From: Nitrincola alkalisediminis
GTDB lineage: Bacteria; Pseudomonadota; Gammaproteobacteria; Pseudomonadales; Balneatricaceae
DNA: 64,000 nucleotides
NCBI RefSeq assembly: GCF_009821115.1
Contig: NZ_VYTY01000001.1
Location: forward strand, 640,811-704,810
Direction of reading: 5' to 3'
Shown here: positions 26,706-36,860 of the stretch, piece after piece
Numbering within the stretch: position 1 is the stretch's first letter
How the letters are laid out: each line of letters starts with the position of its first letter
The notes under the pieces: generated by a model
Told to the model about the DNA's origin: nothing
The model's input: only the letters and a program-made list of their open reading frames with translations
The model's database searches: none
Translations under genes and position numbers: made by a program

Positions 26706-27578
26706 TTATGATCGAGCTTGCTCAAGAAGTTGGATCATCTCAAGTGCGGCATTCGACAGGGTTCGATTGCGATGATAAATATAGCCTAAGGGGCGCTCAA
26801 CGGGTTCTACATCCAGTTGCAAACGCACTAAAGTATCATCAATCATCGTCTCAGGTAGTAAGCTCCAACCCAGTCCAATGGATACCATCATGCGCAAGGT
26901 GTCGAGGTAGTTTGTGCTCATGTGTACGCTGGGTTCAAGGTTATGCTCTGAAAACTGCTTAAGAACGAGTTGGTGAGTAAATGTATTGCTTCTGGGTAAA
27001 ATGGCGGGGTATTGGCTCAGTCTATCCAAGGTTAATCTAGATTCTTTTGCTAACACGTGTTGTTGCGATGCGACATAGAAAAGTCGATCTTGCCAAATGA
27101 CTTGCGAAATAATTCGAGCATCATGCTCAGGTGCAAGGGTAATTAACGCCAGTTCAATGTCACCGCGCAATACGCTTTCGTAAGCCAGCTCAGACTCATC
27201 AAAGCGTAAGTCTAGCTCAACCTCTGGAAATTTAGCGACATAGTGTTTGAGCACGGGGGGGAGTCTATGCAGACTAATATGATGGCTGGCGGCAACGCAA
27301 AGACGGCCGTTGACGGAGCCTCTTAAATTCGAAACAAGTCGTTCTGCATCCTTGATCGCAAGTAATATTTCGCGAGCTTTTGGCAATAAATGGCGGCCTG
27401 CGTCGGTGAGCATGACGTGCCGTCCGATTCGATCAAACAAGCGACAATTGAGTTGGCTTTCTAACAGAGCAATGCGTTTGCTAATGGCCGATTGCGTCAA
27501 ATATAGTCGATCAGCGGCTTCTGAAAAGGATTGGCAGTCAGTAACTGTAACGAAGGCTGTTAGGCTTGCATTGTCCAT
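26706..27578 (-). CDS. LysR family regulator divergent from leuCDB
   Basis: A standard 290-residue LysR-type regulator: helix-turn-helix at residues 1-60 (FVTVTDCQSFSEAADRLYLTQSAISKRIALLESQL), then a substrate-binding-like domain with the usual RGDIELALI and STNYLDTLRMMVSIGLGWSLLPETMI segments. It is divergent from leuC across about 125 bases, and LysR genes occupy this position next to leuCDB in Pseudomonas relatives. It probably regulates the leucine operon in response to a pathway intermediate; this is inference from position. Confidence 0.9.
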   Translation of the reverse strand: MDNASLTAFVTVTDCQSFSEAADRLYLTQSAISKRIALLESQLNCRLFDRIGRHVMLTDAGRHLLPKAREILLAIKDAERLVSNLRGSVNGRLCVAASHHISLHRLPPVLKHYVAKFPEVELDLRFDESELAYESVLRGDIELALITLAPEHDARIISQVIWQDRLFYVASQQHVLAKESRLTLDRLSQYPAILPRSNTFTHQLVLKQFSEHNLEPSVHMSTNYLDTLRMMVSIGLGWSLLPETMIDDTLVRLQLDVEPVERPLGYIYHRNRTLSNAALEMIQLLEQARS

Positions 27579-27599
27579 GGAGATGATCCGTGCCTTTGT

Positions 27600-27614
27600 A
27601 TTCCTTTTAGGAAT
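27600..27614. promoter_or_regulatory. LysR-type binding site candidate upstream of leuC
   Basis: ATTCC-TTTTA-GGAAT is a perfect 5-5-5 inverted repeat fitting the T-N11-A form of LysR sites. It sits 22 bases ahead of the lysR start and 90 bases ahead of leuC. Confidence 0.5.
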
Positions 27615-27703
27615 GAATAAGATAAAAATTATGAATTTGTTTATTGTAACGGAGTGAATTAGTATTCCGCTATAACTATTTTAAACCTGTCTTGGAGATT
27701 GTG

Positions 27704-29125
27704 ATGGCCGGTAAGACGCTGTACGACAAATTATGGGATGATCACTTGGTGCGCGCGAATGAAGATGGCAGCGCGCTTCTCTACATTGATCGTCATTTAT
27801 TGCATGAAGTAACCTCTCCGCAAGCATTTGAAGGGTTGCGCATCGCAGGACGTAAGCCTTGGCGTATTGATGCAAACCTCGCAACTCCGGACCATAACGT
27901 GCCGACGACCGAACGCTCTGGCGGGGTTGATCGTATCGTTGATCCAGTGTCACGCATCCAAGTGAAAACCCTGGATGATAACTGCGATACCTTTGGCATT
28001 ACCGAATTTAAAATGAACGATATCCGCCAAGGGATAGTGCACGTTGTCGGGCCTGAGCAGGGAGCAACCTTGCCAGGCATGACGGTTGTCTGTGGGGATT
28101 CCCATACGGCGACACACGGTGCGTTTGCCGCGCTTGCACACGGGATCGGCACGTCTGAAGTCGAGCATGTATTAGCGACTCAATGCTTGATTACCAAAAA
28201 AATGAAAAACATGTTGGTTCGTGTTGATGGTCAGTTAGGCTTAGGCGTGACGGCTAAAGACGTTATTTTGCATATCATCGGAGTTATTGGAACCGCCGGT
28301 GGAACAGGCTATGCAATCGAGTTTGGCGGAGAAGCCATCCGTAGCATTTCAATTGAAGGCCGAATGACCATTTGTAACATGGCCATTGAAGCCGGTGCCC
28401 GTGTTGGATTGGTTGCGGTGGATGAAAAAACCCTTGAGTATGTAAAAGACCGCCCATTCTCGCCAAAGGCTCAGGATTGGGAAAGCGCCGTTACGGCTTG
28501 GAAAGCATTGGTTTCTGATGACGATGCAGTGTTCGATGAAGTGGTTGTCATTCGTGCAGAAGATATACAGCCTCAAGTCACCTGGGGAACCTCACCCGAA
28601 ATGGTGACCTCCGTTGTGGATTGTGTTCCTGATCCTGCTGAAATGGACGATCCCGTTAAGCGTGAAGGTGCCGAGCGCGCTTTGCACTACATGGGCTTGA
28701 AGCCGAAGCAAAAGATCACGGATATTCAATTGGACCGTGTTTTTATTGGTTCGTGCACCAACTCTCGTATCGAAGACCTGCGTGAGGCAGCCGCGGTTGT
28801 TAAAGGAAAAAAAGTCGCGAGCACCATCAAGCAGGCATTGGTAGTGCCAGGATCTGGCTTGGTAAAAGCTCAGGCTGAACAGGAAGGATTGGATAAAGTC
28901 TTTTTGGACGCTGGAATGGAGTGGCGTGAGCCCGGTTGTTCCATGTGTTTGGCGATGAACCCAGACAAGCTCGGTGTTGGTGAGCATTGTGCATCGACCT
29001 CCAACCGTAACTTTGAAGGGCGGCAAGGATTTGGGGGTCGGACGCATTTGGTCAGTCCTGCAATGGCTGCCGCAGCTGCGATTGCAGGTCATTTTGTTGA
29101 TGTTCGCCAAGTGAATAATGCCTAA
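27704..29125 (+). CDS. leuC: 3-isopropylmalate dehydratase large subunit
   Basis: LeuC with LeuD isomerises 2-isopropylmalate to 3-isopropylmalate in leucine synthesis. It is an aconitase-family [4Fe-4S] enzyme. Cluster cysteines are in [15 protein letters not shown] near residue 345 and in the [12 protein letters not shown] pair near residue 407. The substrate-binding [20 protein letters not shown] segment is present. The ATG at 27704 is set by TTGGAG six bases upstream (473 residues); a TTG at 27692 is part of that ribosome site. It leads leuC-leuD-leuB. Confidence 0.97.
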   Translation: MAGKTLYDKLWDDHLVRANEDGSALLYIDRHLLHEVTSPQAFEGLRIAGRKPWRIDANLATPDHNVPTTERSGGVDRIVDPVSRIQVKTLDDNCDTFGITEFKMNDIRQGIVHVVGPEQGATLPGMTVVCGDSHTATHGAFAALAHGIGTSEVEHVLATQCLITKKMKNMLVRVDGQLGLGVTAKDVILHIIGVIGTAGGTGYAIEFGGEAIRSISIEGRMTICNMAIEAGARVGLVAVDEKTLEYVKDRPFSPKAQDWESAVTAWKALVSDDDAVFDEVVVIRAEDIQPQVTWGTSPEMVTSVVDCVPDPAEMDDPVKREGAERALHYMGLKPKQKITDIQLDRVFIGSCTNSRIEDLREAAAVVKGKKVASTIKQALVVPGSGLVKAQAEQEGLDKVFLDAGMEWREPGCSMCLAMNPDKLGVGEHCASTSNRNFEGRQGFGGRTHLVSPAMAAAAAIAGHFVDVRQVNNA

Positions 29126-29136
29126 GGAGCACGCAT

Positions 29137-29775
29137 ATGAAACAGTTTACAGCCCATCAAGGCATTGTTGCACCCTTAGATCGTGCGAATGTCGACACGG
29201 ATATGATCATCCCAAAGCAGTTTTTGAAATCGATTAAACGCTCTGGATTTGGTCCAAACTTATTCGATGAGCTTCGCTATTTGGATGAGGGACAGCCAGA
29301 TCAGGATTGCAGTCAACGCCCTTTGAATCCAGAGTTTGTTTTAAATAAACCGCGCTATCAAGGTTGCAGTATTTTATTGGCGCGTAAGAATTTTGGCTGT
29401 GGATCAAGTCGTGAGCATGCGCCTTGGGCTCTAGAGGATTTTGGCATTCGAGCGATTATTGCTCCTAGTTATGCAGATATCTTTTTTAACAACAGCTTTA
29501 AAAACGGACTTTTACCCATCATCCTCGACGAAAAAGACGTCGATCAACTCTTCGTTGAAGTTGAAGCGAATGAAGGGTATCAACTGACGATTGATCTCGA
29601 AAACCAGCAGGTGGTAAAGCCAGATGGAAGCGCTTTAGGGTTTGAGATAGATGGTTTTCGTAAACATTGCTTGTTGAAAGGGCTAGACGATATTGGCTTG
29701 ACCCTAGAGCATGCAGACGCGATTCGCGAGTATGAGCAGAAACGGAAAGAAACGGCTCCTTGGTTGTTTTCATAA
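29137..29775 (+). CDS. leuD: 3-isopropylmalate dehydratase small subunit
   Basis: LeuD is the swivel-domain partner of LeuC. The 212 residues begin [33 protein letters not shown] and carry the [30 protein letters not shown] active-site motif. An AAGGAG ribosome site precedes the ATG. It lies 11 bases after leuC in one operon. Confidence 0.97.
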   Translation: MKQFTAHQGIVAPLDRANVDTDMIIPKQFLKSIKRSGFGPNLFDELRYLDEGQPDQDCSQRPLNPEFVLNKPRYQGCSILLARKNFGCGSSREHAPWALEDFGIRAIIAPSYADIFFNNSFKNGLLPIILDEKDVDQLFVEVEANEGYQLTIDLENQQVVKPDGSALGFEIDGFRKHCLLKGLDDIGLTLEHADAIREYEQKRKETAPWLFS

Positions 29776-29807
29776 TTTTTCACGATTGATATAGGATTCT
29801 TTGCGTC

Positions 29808-30890
29808 ATGTCTAAGCAGATACTGATTTTACCGGGTGATGGCATAGGGCCAGAAATTGTTGCAGAAGCGCGTAAGGTTTTGGAGACCGTTAATGAGCAA
29901 TTCTCATTAGGGCTGGTGTTGTCTGAAGCACTGGTTGGGGGAGCGGCTATCGATGCAACTGGCGTTCCATTGCCAGCAGAGACGCTGGATGCCGCTCAAA
30001 AAGCCGATGCCATTCTTTTAGGTGCTGTTGGTGGGCCTAAATGGGATACGAACCCAGACTTCCAGATCCGTCCAGAAAAAGGCCTTTTGGGGATTCGTTC
30101 TAATTTACAATTGTTTGGCAATTTGCGCCCTGCAATACTGTATCCGCAACTTGCGCATGCATCCACGTTAAAGCCGGAAGTTGTGTCAGGCTTGGATATT
30201 CTGATTGTACGTGAGTTAACAGGCGGCATTTATTTTGGCCAGCCACGAGGCTATCGCACTAAAGACGGTGGTGTTCGTGAGGGCTTTAACACGTATGTGT
30301 ACGATGAAAACGAAATTCGTCGAATTGGGCGTGTAGCGTTTGAAGCCGCACGAGCGCGCAATAAAAAGCTGTGCTCTGTCGATAAAGCCAACGTGCTAGA
30401 AGTCACAGTGCTTTGGCGTGAAGTTATGAATGAACTTTCAGCTGAATACCCGGATGTTGAATTAAGCCATATGTATGTGGATAACGCCGCTATGCAGTTG
30501 GTAAGGGCTCCTAAGCAGTTTGACGTGATGGTAACGGGCAATATGTTTGGCGATATTTTGTCTGATGCAGCTGCAATGCTGACAGGTTCAATCGGCATGC
30601 TACCATCCGCGTCATTGGATGCAAACAACAAAGGTATGTATGAGCCTTGTCATGGATCGGCACCGGATATAGCAGGTCAAGGAATCGCAAATCCGTTGGC
30701 AACCATCCTTTCTGCCGCTATGATGTTACGATACTCTCTTGGAGAAGGCGCGGCTGCGGACAAAATAGAGGCTGCGGTTAGTCAAGTGTTGGATCAAAAC
30801 TTACGCACAGCTGATATCATGTCAGAGGGTATGGTGCGGGTGAGTACGTCTGAAATGGGCGAGGCGGTTGTAAAGGCCTTGCAAGCTTGA
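29808..30890 (+). CDS. leuB: 3-isopropylmalate dehydrogenase
   Basis: LeuB oxidatively decarboxylates 3-isopropylmalate to 2-ketoisocaproate using NAD. The 360-residue protein starts [15 protein letters not shown] and has [20 protein letters not shown], the [29 protein letters not shown] segment and the NAD-binding [20 protein letters not shown]. It closes leuCDB and is followed by a strong terminator. Confidence 0.97.
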   Translation: MSKQILILPGDGIGPEIVAEARKVLETVNEQFSLGLVLSEALVGGAAIDATGVPLPAETLDAAQKADAILLGAVGGPKWDTNPDFQIRPEKGLLGIRSNLQLFGNLRPAILYPQLAHASTLKPEVVSGLDILIVRELTGGIYFGQPRGYRTKDGGVREGFNTYVYDENEIRRIGRVAFEAARARNKKLCSVDKANVLEVTVLWREVMNELSAEYPDVELSHMYVDNAAMQLVRAPKQFDVMVTGNMFGDILSDAAAMLTGSIGMLPSASLDANNKGMYEPCHGSAPDIAGQGIANPLATILSAAMMLRYSLGEGAAADKIEAAVSQVLDQNLRTADIMSEGMVRVSTSEMGEAVVKALQA

Positions 30891-30907
30891 TGATGCGTGA
30901 GTAGGTA

Positions 30908-30933
30908 AGCGGTAGGGTATCTACCGCTTTTTT
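30908..30933 (+). terminator. Rho-independent terminator of leuCDB
   Basis: AGCGGTAG (30908-30915) and CTACCGCT (30921-30928) form an 8-bp stem with a 5-base loop, ending in a T-tract. It lies 18 bases after leuB. Confidence 0.85.
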
Positions 30934-30969
30934 GCGTTATTTAAATTTTATTATTAGTTGGGGGCACGA

Positions 30970-32085
30970 ATGAGACGTGTAGGGTTTGTTGGCTGGCGTG
31001 GTATGGTCGGTTCGGTACTGATGCAGAGAATGATTGAGGAGCGGGATTTCGATCTGATTGACGAGCCTGTGTTCTTTACGACATCTCAAGCAGGAAAACC
31101 AGGCCCAGATATCGGCAAGGACATCCCCGCACTGAAAGATGCTCGCAATATTGACGAACTTGCGCAGATGGACGCGATTATTTCTTGCCAAGGCGGCGAT
31201 TACACCCTGGAAGTCTATGGCAAGCTGCGTGAAGCCGGATGGAAAGGGTATTGGATCGATGCGGCGTCTACCCTGCGTATGGACCAAGACAGCATTATTA
31301 TTTTGGATCCAGTCAACCTTGATGTCATTGAGTCAGGTCTCTCAAAAGGGATTAAAACCTATGTGGGGGGAAACTGTACGGTTTCGTTGATGTTGATGGG
31401 CCTTGGCGGACTTTTCAAAGAAAATCTGGTTGAATGGGTCAGTTCCATGACCTATCAAGCGGCATCCGGTGCGGGCGCTCAAAACATGCGTGAGTTAATT
31501 ACGCAGATGGGGCAGGTGAATGCCTCCGTTAAGTCGCTGCTTGATAACCCTGCATCGGCGATTTTAGAAATTGACCGTCAAGTTGCGCAGGCGATGCGCA
31601 GCCCAGAGTTTGCCACGGATAATTTTGGTGCGCCGTTAGCGGGCTCCCTGATTCCTTGGATTGATAAAGCCGTTGCCGATGGGCAGAGCAAAGAAGAATG
31701 GAAAGGATTTGTTGAAACCAACAAAATACTGGGTCGTTCTGAAAACCCAATCGCAATCGATGGTACCTGCGTTCGTATCGGCGCAATGCGCTGCCACAGT
31801 CAAGGCTTTACGATCAAACTGAAAAAAGATGTACCGCTGGATGAAATCGAAAGCATGATCGCTTCAGCAAACGATTGGGTAAAGGTTGTGCCTAATGAGC
31901 GTGATATCACAGTCCAAGAGCTCAGCCCAACGAAAGTAACGGGCACATTAAGTATTCCAGTGGGCCGTTTGCGTAAAATGAAGATGGGTCCTGACTACTT
32001 AAATGCATTTAGTGTCGGTGATCAGTTGTTGTGGGGAGCCGCAGAGCCTCTACGCCGTATGCTTCGGATATTAATTCAGGCATAA
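30970..32085 (+). CDS. asd: Aspartate-semialdehyde dehydrogenase
   Basis: Asd reduces aspartyl phosphate to aspartate semialdehyde for lysine, threonine, methionine and cell-wall diaminopimelate. The 371 residues match the gammaproteobacterial type: [21 protein letters not shown], the catalytic cysteine in [16 protein letters not shown] near residue 135, [15 protein letters not shown], and the active histidine in [13 protein letters not shown] used the ATG at 30970, with a GGGGG stretch upstream, over a TTG at 30958. It has its own terminator. Confidence 0.97.
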   Translation: MRRVGFVGWRGMVGSVLMQRMIEERDFDLIDEPVFFTTSQAGKPGPDIGKDIPALKDARNIDELAQMDAIISCQGGDYTLEVYGKLREAGWKGYWIDAASTLRMDQDSIIILDPVNLDVIESGLSKGIKTYVGGNCTVSLMLMGLGGLFKENLVEWVSSMTYQAASGAGAQNMRELITQMGQVNASVKSLLDNPASAILEIDRQVAQAMRSPEFATDNFGAPLAGSLIPWIDKAVADGQSKEEWKGFVETNKILGRSENPIAIDGTCVRIGAMRCHSQGFTIKLKKDVPLDEIESMIASANDWVKVVPNERDITVQELSPTKVTGTLSIPVGRLRKMKMGPDYLNAFSVGDQLLWGAAEPLRRMLRILIQA

Positions 32086-32111
32086 TGCCTGATTAATAGG
32101 TGACCTATTCA

Positions 32112-32140
32112 CAGCCCGATTTGTTCGGGCTGCTTTGTTT
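32112..32140 (+). terminator. Terminator after asd
   Basis: CAGCCCGA (32112-32119) and TCGGGCTG (32125-32132) form an 8-bp stem with a 5-base loop, followed by CTTTGTTT. Confidence 0.75.
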
Positions 32141-32168
32141 ATAGCGTTTATCTTTGTTGTGACGCAAT

Positions 32169-32188
32169 AATCATAGTAAATTATGATT
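32169..32188. promoter_or_regulatory. AT-rich inverted repeat upstream of usg
   Basis: AATCATA (32169-32175) and TATGATT (32182-32188) face each other across six bases, within the AT-rich promoter region 55 bases ahead of the usg gene. The binding factor, if any, is unknown. Confidence 0.3.
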
Positions 32189-32243
32189 TATTACATTAGA
32201 TTAGCGTTATGTCTTTGCGACAATTTAGGATTATGAGTATTAC

Positions 32244-33248
32244 ATGAGTATAGCGGTAGCAGTGGTCGGTGCATCAACGCTTTTGGGCGAAAATTTGCTG
32301 GAAATATTAGCAGATCGAAATTTCCCAGTAACCGATATTCGGCTTGCGGATGTTGGTGAAATGACTGAGCGTAGTGTTATGTTTAAAGGGCATGCAACGC
32401 GTATTCGGTCATTAGAGAAAACCAATTTAGCTGGCGTTGGTATTTTGTTTAACTGCAAGCCTGCAGGGTTAACAAATCAGGACTTACAGCAGCTTCTCAA
32501 TGAAAAAGTAACGGTTATTGACTTGTGTCCAAGCGATGATGCCGATTTATCAAACTGTTGGGTGCCCAGCATTGGTAATCAAGATGCGGCGGCAATGTGC
32601 AATGAGTATATTGTCAGCCCGTCGTCTGCAGCGATTGTGACAGCAATGGCGCTATCCGCTTTGAATGAAAAGTATAAGGTCTTGCGTTTGAATCTGACTT
32701 GCCTCAATTCGGTTGCTGAGTCCGGGCGAGAAGGGGTTGAGGCCTTGGCGCTTGAGGCGTCTCGCTTGCTCAATGGCAGGCCTGCTGAAGGCGAGTATTT
32801 TGGTCAACAAATTGCCTTTAATATTTTGCCAGCAGCGGGTGGTTTATCGGCTTCTGGGGAGTCGTTAGAAGAGCAACGTATTGTCAGTCAAGTTCAGTCA
32901 TTGCTCAATGATGATCAATTAGAGGTTATGGTGAGTGCTCTACAAGTGCCACTGTTTTACGGGCAGTGTGTTGTGATCCATGCTGAGTGTCAGCATCCAA
33001 TTGAGCTTGATCAGGCGGCTGAAATCCTGGGTAAAGTACCGGATTTAACCTTCTCGAAAAGCGAATTGTACTCGCCAGTGACACATGCGGCTGGACAGGA
33101 TGGAGTCTTTGTATCGCGCTTGAGAGTTGAACCAAACTCCGCTACGGGGTTTGCATTGTGCGCGGTAACAGACAACTTAAGGAAGGGTGGAGCCCTAAAT
33201 GCCGTACAGATTGCAGAGGAAATCGTTACTCTGCTTGACCGTGGATAG
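32244..33248 (+). CDS. usg: Asd-like protein Usg (probable pseudo-enzyme)
   Basis: The 334 residues have the two domains of semialdehyde dehydrogenases: an NAD-binding half starting IAVAVVGASTLLGENLLEILADRNFPV and a dimerisation half (LNLTCLNSVAESGREGVEALALEASRLLNG). The position of the catalytic cysteine (NCTT in Asd) reads SPSSAAIVTAMAL, so the nucleophile is missing. Usg proteins of this type are known between asd and truA or fimV in gammaproteobacteria; activity is not known. It stands right after asd, probably an old duplication. Confidence 0.85.
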   Translation: MSIAVAVVGASTLLGENLLEILADRNFPVTDIRLADVGEMTERSVMFKGHATRIRSLEKTNLAGVGILFNCKPAGLTNQDLQQLLNEKVTVIDLCPSDDADLSNCWVPSIGNQDAAAMCNEYIVSPSSAAIVTAMALSALNEKYKVLRLNLTCLNSVAESGREGVEALALEASRLLNGRPAEGEYFGQQIAFNILPAAGGLSASGESLEEQRIVSQVQSLLNDDQLEVMVSALQVPLFYGQCVVIHAECQHPIELDQAAEILGKVPDLTFSKSELYSPVTHAAGQDGVFVSRLRVEPNSATGFALCAVTDNLRKGGALNAVQIAEEIVTLLDRG

Positions 33249-33339
33249 GGTTTTCAATAATACTAAGCTATAAATTTGGATGCAACTTTCTGTTTTTTCT
33301 GATATTTAAACACAGGTTGCGGATCATGAGGGAAATCAG

Positions 33340-35973
33340 ATGCTGCGAAAACTTGCCTTAAGCCTCGCTGTTGCCGGGGTACTTGGGATGCCGAATGCCC
33401 ACGCGTTGGGACTTGGTGAGATCAATATCAAATCCGCCTTAAACGAGCCTCTGAATGCAGAGATTCGGTTGATGCAGTTGAATGATCTGTCGCCATTGCA
33501 AATCCAACCCAAAATGGCAAATGCAGATGATTTTTCGTTAGCGGGATTAAATCGCTCTGGCATCATCAATAATATTCGATTTCAAGTGTATGCCTCACCG
33601 GATGGAACTGGCGTTATACGTTTGACCTCGAACGACCCAGTCAGAGAACCTTTCCTTAATTTTTTGTTGGAGGTTAACTGGCCAAGTGGACGCTTAGTCA
33701 GAGAGTACACAGTGTTACTGGATCCTCCCGCATTTGATCCTGCACCTGTCGCTCGCAGTGTACAGCCAGCGGCTTCCACATCGCCCTCGGTTGCCGTTAC
33801 TCCGGCGCAGCCTGCACGTCCTGCTCAGCCGTTGCCTTCACCTGTTGCCGATACACCAGCGTCTGCTCCATCTCCTGCTCCGACGACTCGTGCCGCTGAC
33901 CCTAGTCAGATTCAAGTGCAACGAGGTGATACTCTTTGGGTCTTGGCTAACCGCTTTAAGCCAGATGCCTCAATTTCAACAGATCAGATGATGTTGGCGA
34001 TCCAACGCAAGAATCCGCAAGCGTTTCCGTCAGGTAACATCAATATGATGTCAGCTGGCACAGTGTTGTCAATTCCGACAGCTGCGGAAGTAGGTGCATT
34101 AACCTCACGTGAAGCATCGCTTGAAGTCGCAAGGCAGAATGACCTGTGGCGTTTGCGTGGTCGTACAACCACTCCGGTTGAGTCTGTATCGCAAGTCGCT
34201 GCAACAGCTGAACCGACAGATGCACCGACGACTCCAGTTGAAGCAACGGAGCGTGTTGAATCTGAAGTTGCCCAAGCTCAGCCTGTGGTGCCGCCAGCAG
34301 AGGCGGAACTGCGCATTGTGACGCCTGATTTGGATCAGCGTATTACATCTGATCAACCCGCGGTTGCAGGTGATCAAGAGCGAACTGTTGCCCAAGCACC
34401 CGATACAACCGCTCAAAGTGTTGATGGCCTCCTGCAGCGCAGTGGCGAGATTGAACAGCAGTTAATGTTCACGCTTGAAACCATTGATAAGCTTGAGCGT
34501 GAGAATATAGATCTAAATGAGCAGCTGGAATCGGTTCAAGACCAGTTGGCTTTAATGCAGCGAATGCTTGAGTTGAAAGATCAGGATTTGGCTGCGTTAC
34601 AAGCGCTTGTCGAGCAAAATGTGTCGTCTGAAGGGCGTGAAGAGTCAGCTAAGCTCTTTATGCTGTATGGAATAGGCGGGATATCCATTGCAGCCTTGTT
34701 GGCATCGATTGCGGCTTTGCTGGTGGGTAGACGTCGTAAAAATGCTGCAGCTAAATCATCAAAATACAACGTTGCAGTCAAAGATGACACTTCGGATTCG
34801 GATACAATCCCTAAAGTAGCCACAGCCGCTGCAGCGACAGCGCTTGCAGGTGCCGCAGTTGCTCAAGCACAAGAAGAGCAGCAGGATGCGCCAGTCGCCG
34901 CTGCAGAAGACGCCACGGAGTTTGTCTCAGAGGAATTAGACACCTCAGGAGAAGAAAACGATTTTGCAGATTTAGATCTTGATATGGATCTAGATTTGGA
35001 TTTGAACCTCGATGATGACCCTGTCGATGACGTTAAAGTGATTGATGAAGAATTTGATTTATCGGCGGTAGTAGAGCCAGAGATCGAAAATACATCGGAG
35101 GTTGATGACGTCAGTGAAACGGATTTCGATGCGTTAGCGGCGGAAAGCTTCGATGAGTTAGAGTTTAACGATGACGAGTCCGAAGAAATACAGGCTAGTG
35201 ACGAAAGCCTTGAGGAGATGGATCTCGATGACTTGATGGACATCACCGATGCGCCTGATGCGTTAGATACATACGAGAGTAGCTCGGATGCATCTTTGGA
35301 TGATGATATAGATCTTGAGTTCTCAATTGATGATATTGCGCAACGTGATCCGCTTGATGAGCGGGTCTCCGATGCCGATCCTGAGGTCGATGATGAGGAT
35401 TTGCTGGACTTCAGTGATTTAGCATTGAGTGATGCAGCCGAAACGGAAGAGGATCAGGATCAGGATCAGGAGGTTTCGGCCGCTAATGACATGGATGAGC
35501 TTGAGTTCTCCTTGTCAGAAGCCGATTTTGACGCAGCTGAAGATGAAACCTTGGATGATGATTTAGAGGCTTTGTCTAACGACTTGGCGTTTGAGTTAGA
35601 TGATGCTGAGACGGTTGATGATGCAGAAGCGCCTAAAACATCACCAGGTAAAAAGACTGAAGAAGAATTAACAGCGAACATCGCTCATGATTTGGAAATG
35701 GGCTTGGATGACGAGTTAGATGATATCCTCGCAAGTACTGATGATGACATTGCGCTTGACGAGTCTGACTCCTATGAAGAAGCCATAGATCTTTTAGATA
35801 ATCTAAATCTACTTGATGGTGCTGACGAGAATGAAACCAAGTTAGACTTGGCACGTGCGTACATTGAAATGGATGATGCTGAAGGTGCGCGCGAAATTCT
35901 AGGTGAAATAGCTCGTGAAGGAAATGAAGCGCAGCGTTCCGAAGCAGAGAAGCTGCTGAATTCTTTATCCTGA
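33340..35973 (+). CDS. fimV: FimV/HubP family polar peptidoglycan-binding protein
   Basis: FimV/HubP proteins organise the cell pole and type IV pili or flagella. The 877-residue protein has a signal peptide (cleavage after NAHA), the N-terminal FimV domain (LGLGEINIKSALNEPLNAEIRL), a proline/alanine-rich linker, a LysM-type domain at about 190-245 (IQVQRGDTLWVLANRF), a coiled coil at about 363-427, one membrane helix at about 438-460 followed by GRRRK, a very acidic cytoplasmic region of D/E-rich repeats to about 800, and the conserved FimV C-terminal TPR-like end (LDLARAYIEMDDAEGAREIL). It precedes truA as in Pseudomonas. Confidence 0.93.
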   Translation: MLRKLALSLAVAGVLGMPNAHALGLGEINIKSALNEPLNAEIRLMQLNDLSPLQIQPKMANADDFSLAGLNRSGIINNIRFQVYASPDGTGVIRLTSNDPVREPFLNFLLEVNWPSGRLVREYTVLLDPPAFDPAPVARSVQPAASTSPSVAVTPAQPARPAQPLPSPVADTPASAPSPAPTTRAADPSQIQVQRGDTLWVLANRFKPDASISTDQMMLAIQRKNPQAFPSGNINMMSAGTVLSIPTAAEVGALTSREASLEVARQNDLWRLRGRTTTPVESVSQVAATAEPTDAPTTPVEATERVESEVAQAQPVVPPAEAELRIVTPDLDQRITSDQPAVAGDQERTVAQAPDTTAQSVDGLLQRSGEIEQQLMFTLETIDKLERENIDLNEQLESVQDQLALMQRMLELKDQDLAALQALVEQNVSSEGREESAKLFMLYGIGGISIAALLASIAALLVGRRRKNAAAKSSKYNVAVKDDTSDSDTIPKVATAAAATALAGAAVAQAQEEQQDAPVAAAEDATEFVSEELDTSGEENDFADLDLDMDLDLDLNLDDDPVDDVKVIDEEFDLSAVVEPEIENTSEVDDVSETDFDALAAESFDELEFNDDESEEIQASDESLEEMDLDDLMDITDAPDALDTYESSSDASLDDDIDLEFSIDDIAQRDPLDERVSDADPEVDDEDLLDFSDLALSDAAETEEDQDQDQEVSAANDMDELEFSLSEADFDAAEDETLDDDLEALSNDLAFELDDAETVDDAEAPKTSPGKKTEEELTANIAHDLEMGLDDELDDILASTDDDIALDESDSYEEAIDLLDNLNLLDGADENETKLDLARAYIEMDDAEGAREILGEIAREGNEAQRSEAEKLLNSLS

Positions 35974-35990
35974 TAGATACGAATGGCTTT

Positions 35991-36830
35991 ATGACTGATG
36001 TAATACCTGAAGGGGCGGTTTCGACCGCCCCTTATCGTTATGCTTTAGCAGTGGAGTATGCGGGTGGGCTCTATCACGGCTGGCAAAAACAAGAACATGA
36101 CGCCGTGCGCTGTATTCAAAGTGAGGTCGAGAAAGCCTTAGCAAAAGTGGCAAATCATCCGGTGAATGTGATTTGTGCTGGAAGAACAGACGCAGGAGTG
36201 AGTGCCAGTTGCCAAATAATTCATTTCGATACCCATGCTATACGTGACCCGCGTGCATGGGTAATGGGTACCAATACGTACCTGCCTGATGACATCGCTG
36301 TGTTATGGGCAACACCTGTTACACAGGATTTTCATGCACGTTTTTCCGCCAAGGCGCGGCGCTATCGCTATGTCATCTACTCATCACCCGTCAAACCGGG
36401 ATTGTTGCATAAGGGGGTAACGTGGACATGGAAAACCCTGGATGTCGAATTGATGCGACAAGCGTCAAGGTTTTTGATTGGAGAGCATGACTTTACATCC
36501 TACCGAGCCGTCGGATGTCAAGCGAAGAGTCCAGTGAGAACTGTACAAAACATAGAGCTGCATCAAATTGGTAGCTTGATCATCATTGATATTAAAGCAA
36601 ATGCTTTTTTGCATCATATGGTGCGTAACATTGCGGGTGTTTTAATGAAAATCGGTGCACAAGAGGCGCCTGTTTTTTGGGCAAAAGAGGTTTTAGACGC
36701 AAAAGATCGGCGACAGGGTGGCGTGACGGCACCGCCGTTCGGACTCTACTTTGTTGATGTGGACTACGATCAAGTTCATGGGTTGCCGAGATTGCCTCTG
36801 GGGCCATTTTTTCTTGGCTTACAGAATTAA
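35991..36830 (+). CDS. truA: tRNA pseudouridine(38-40) synthase
   Basis: TruA makes pseudouridine at positions 38-40 of tRNA anticodon arms. The 279 residues have the family core: VEYAGGLYHGWQKQ, catalytic aspartate in CAGRTDAGVSA near residue 65, RYRYVIYSS, and NAFLHHMVRNIAGVLM. It lies 17 bases after fimV and 30 before trpF, in the conserved fimV-truA-trpF order. Confidence 0.96.
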   Translation: MTDVIPEGAVSTAPYRYALAVEYAGGLYHGWQKQEHDAVRCIQSEVEKALAKVANHPVNVICAGRTDAGVSASCQIIHFDTHAIRDPRAWVMGTNTYLPDDIAVLWATPVTQDFHARFSAKARRYRYVIYSSPVKPGLLHKGVTWTWKTLDVELMRQASRFLIGEHDFTSYRAVGCQAKSPVRTVQNIELHQIGSLIIIDIKANAFLHHMVRNIAGVLMKIGAQEAPVFWAKEVLDAKDRRQGGVTAPPFGLYFVDVDYDQVHGLPRLPLGPFFLGLQN

Positions 36831-36860
36831 CGAATTGATGTTGATATGAATAGGTAGAAC

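Noticed and set aside
28592..29110. 172-codon frame antisense to leuC
   Set aside because: leuC is certain from conserved motifs, and the antisense frame has no family features.
34863..35246. Serine-rich 127-codon frame antisense to fimV
   Set aside because: It is the mirror of the Asp/Glu-rich repeats of fimV, a composition effect.
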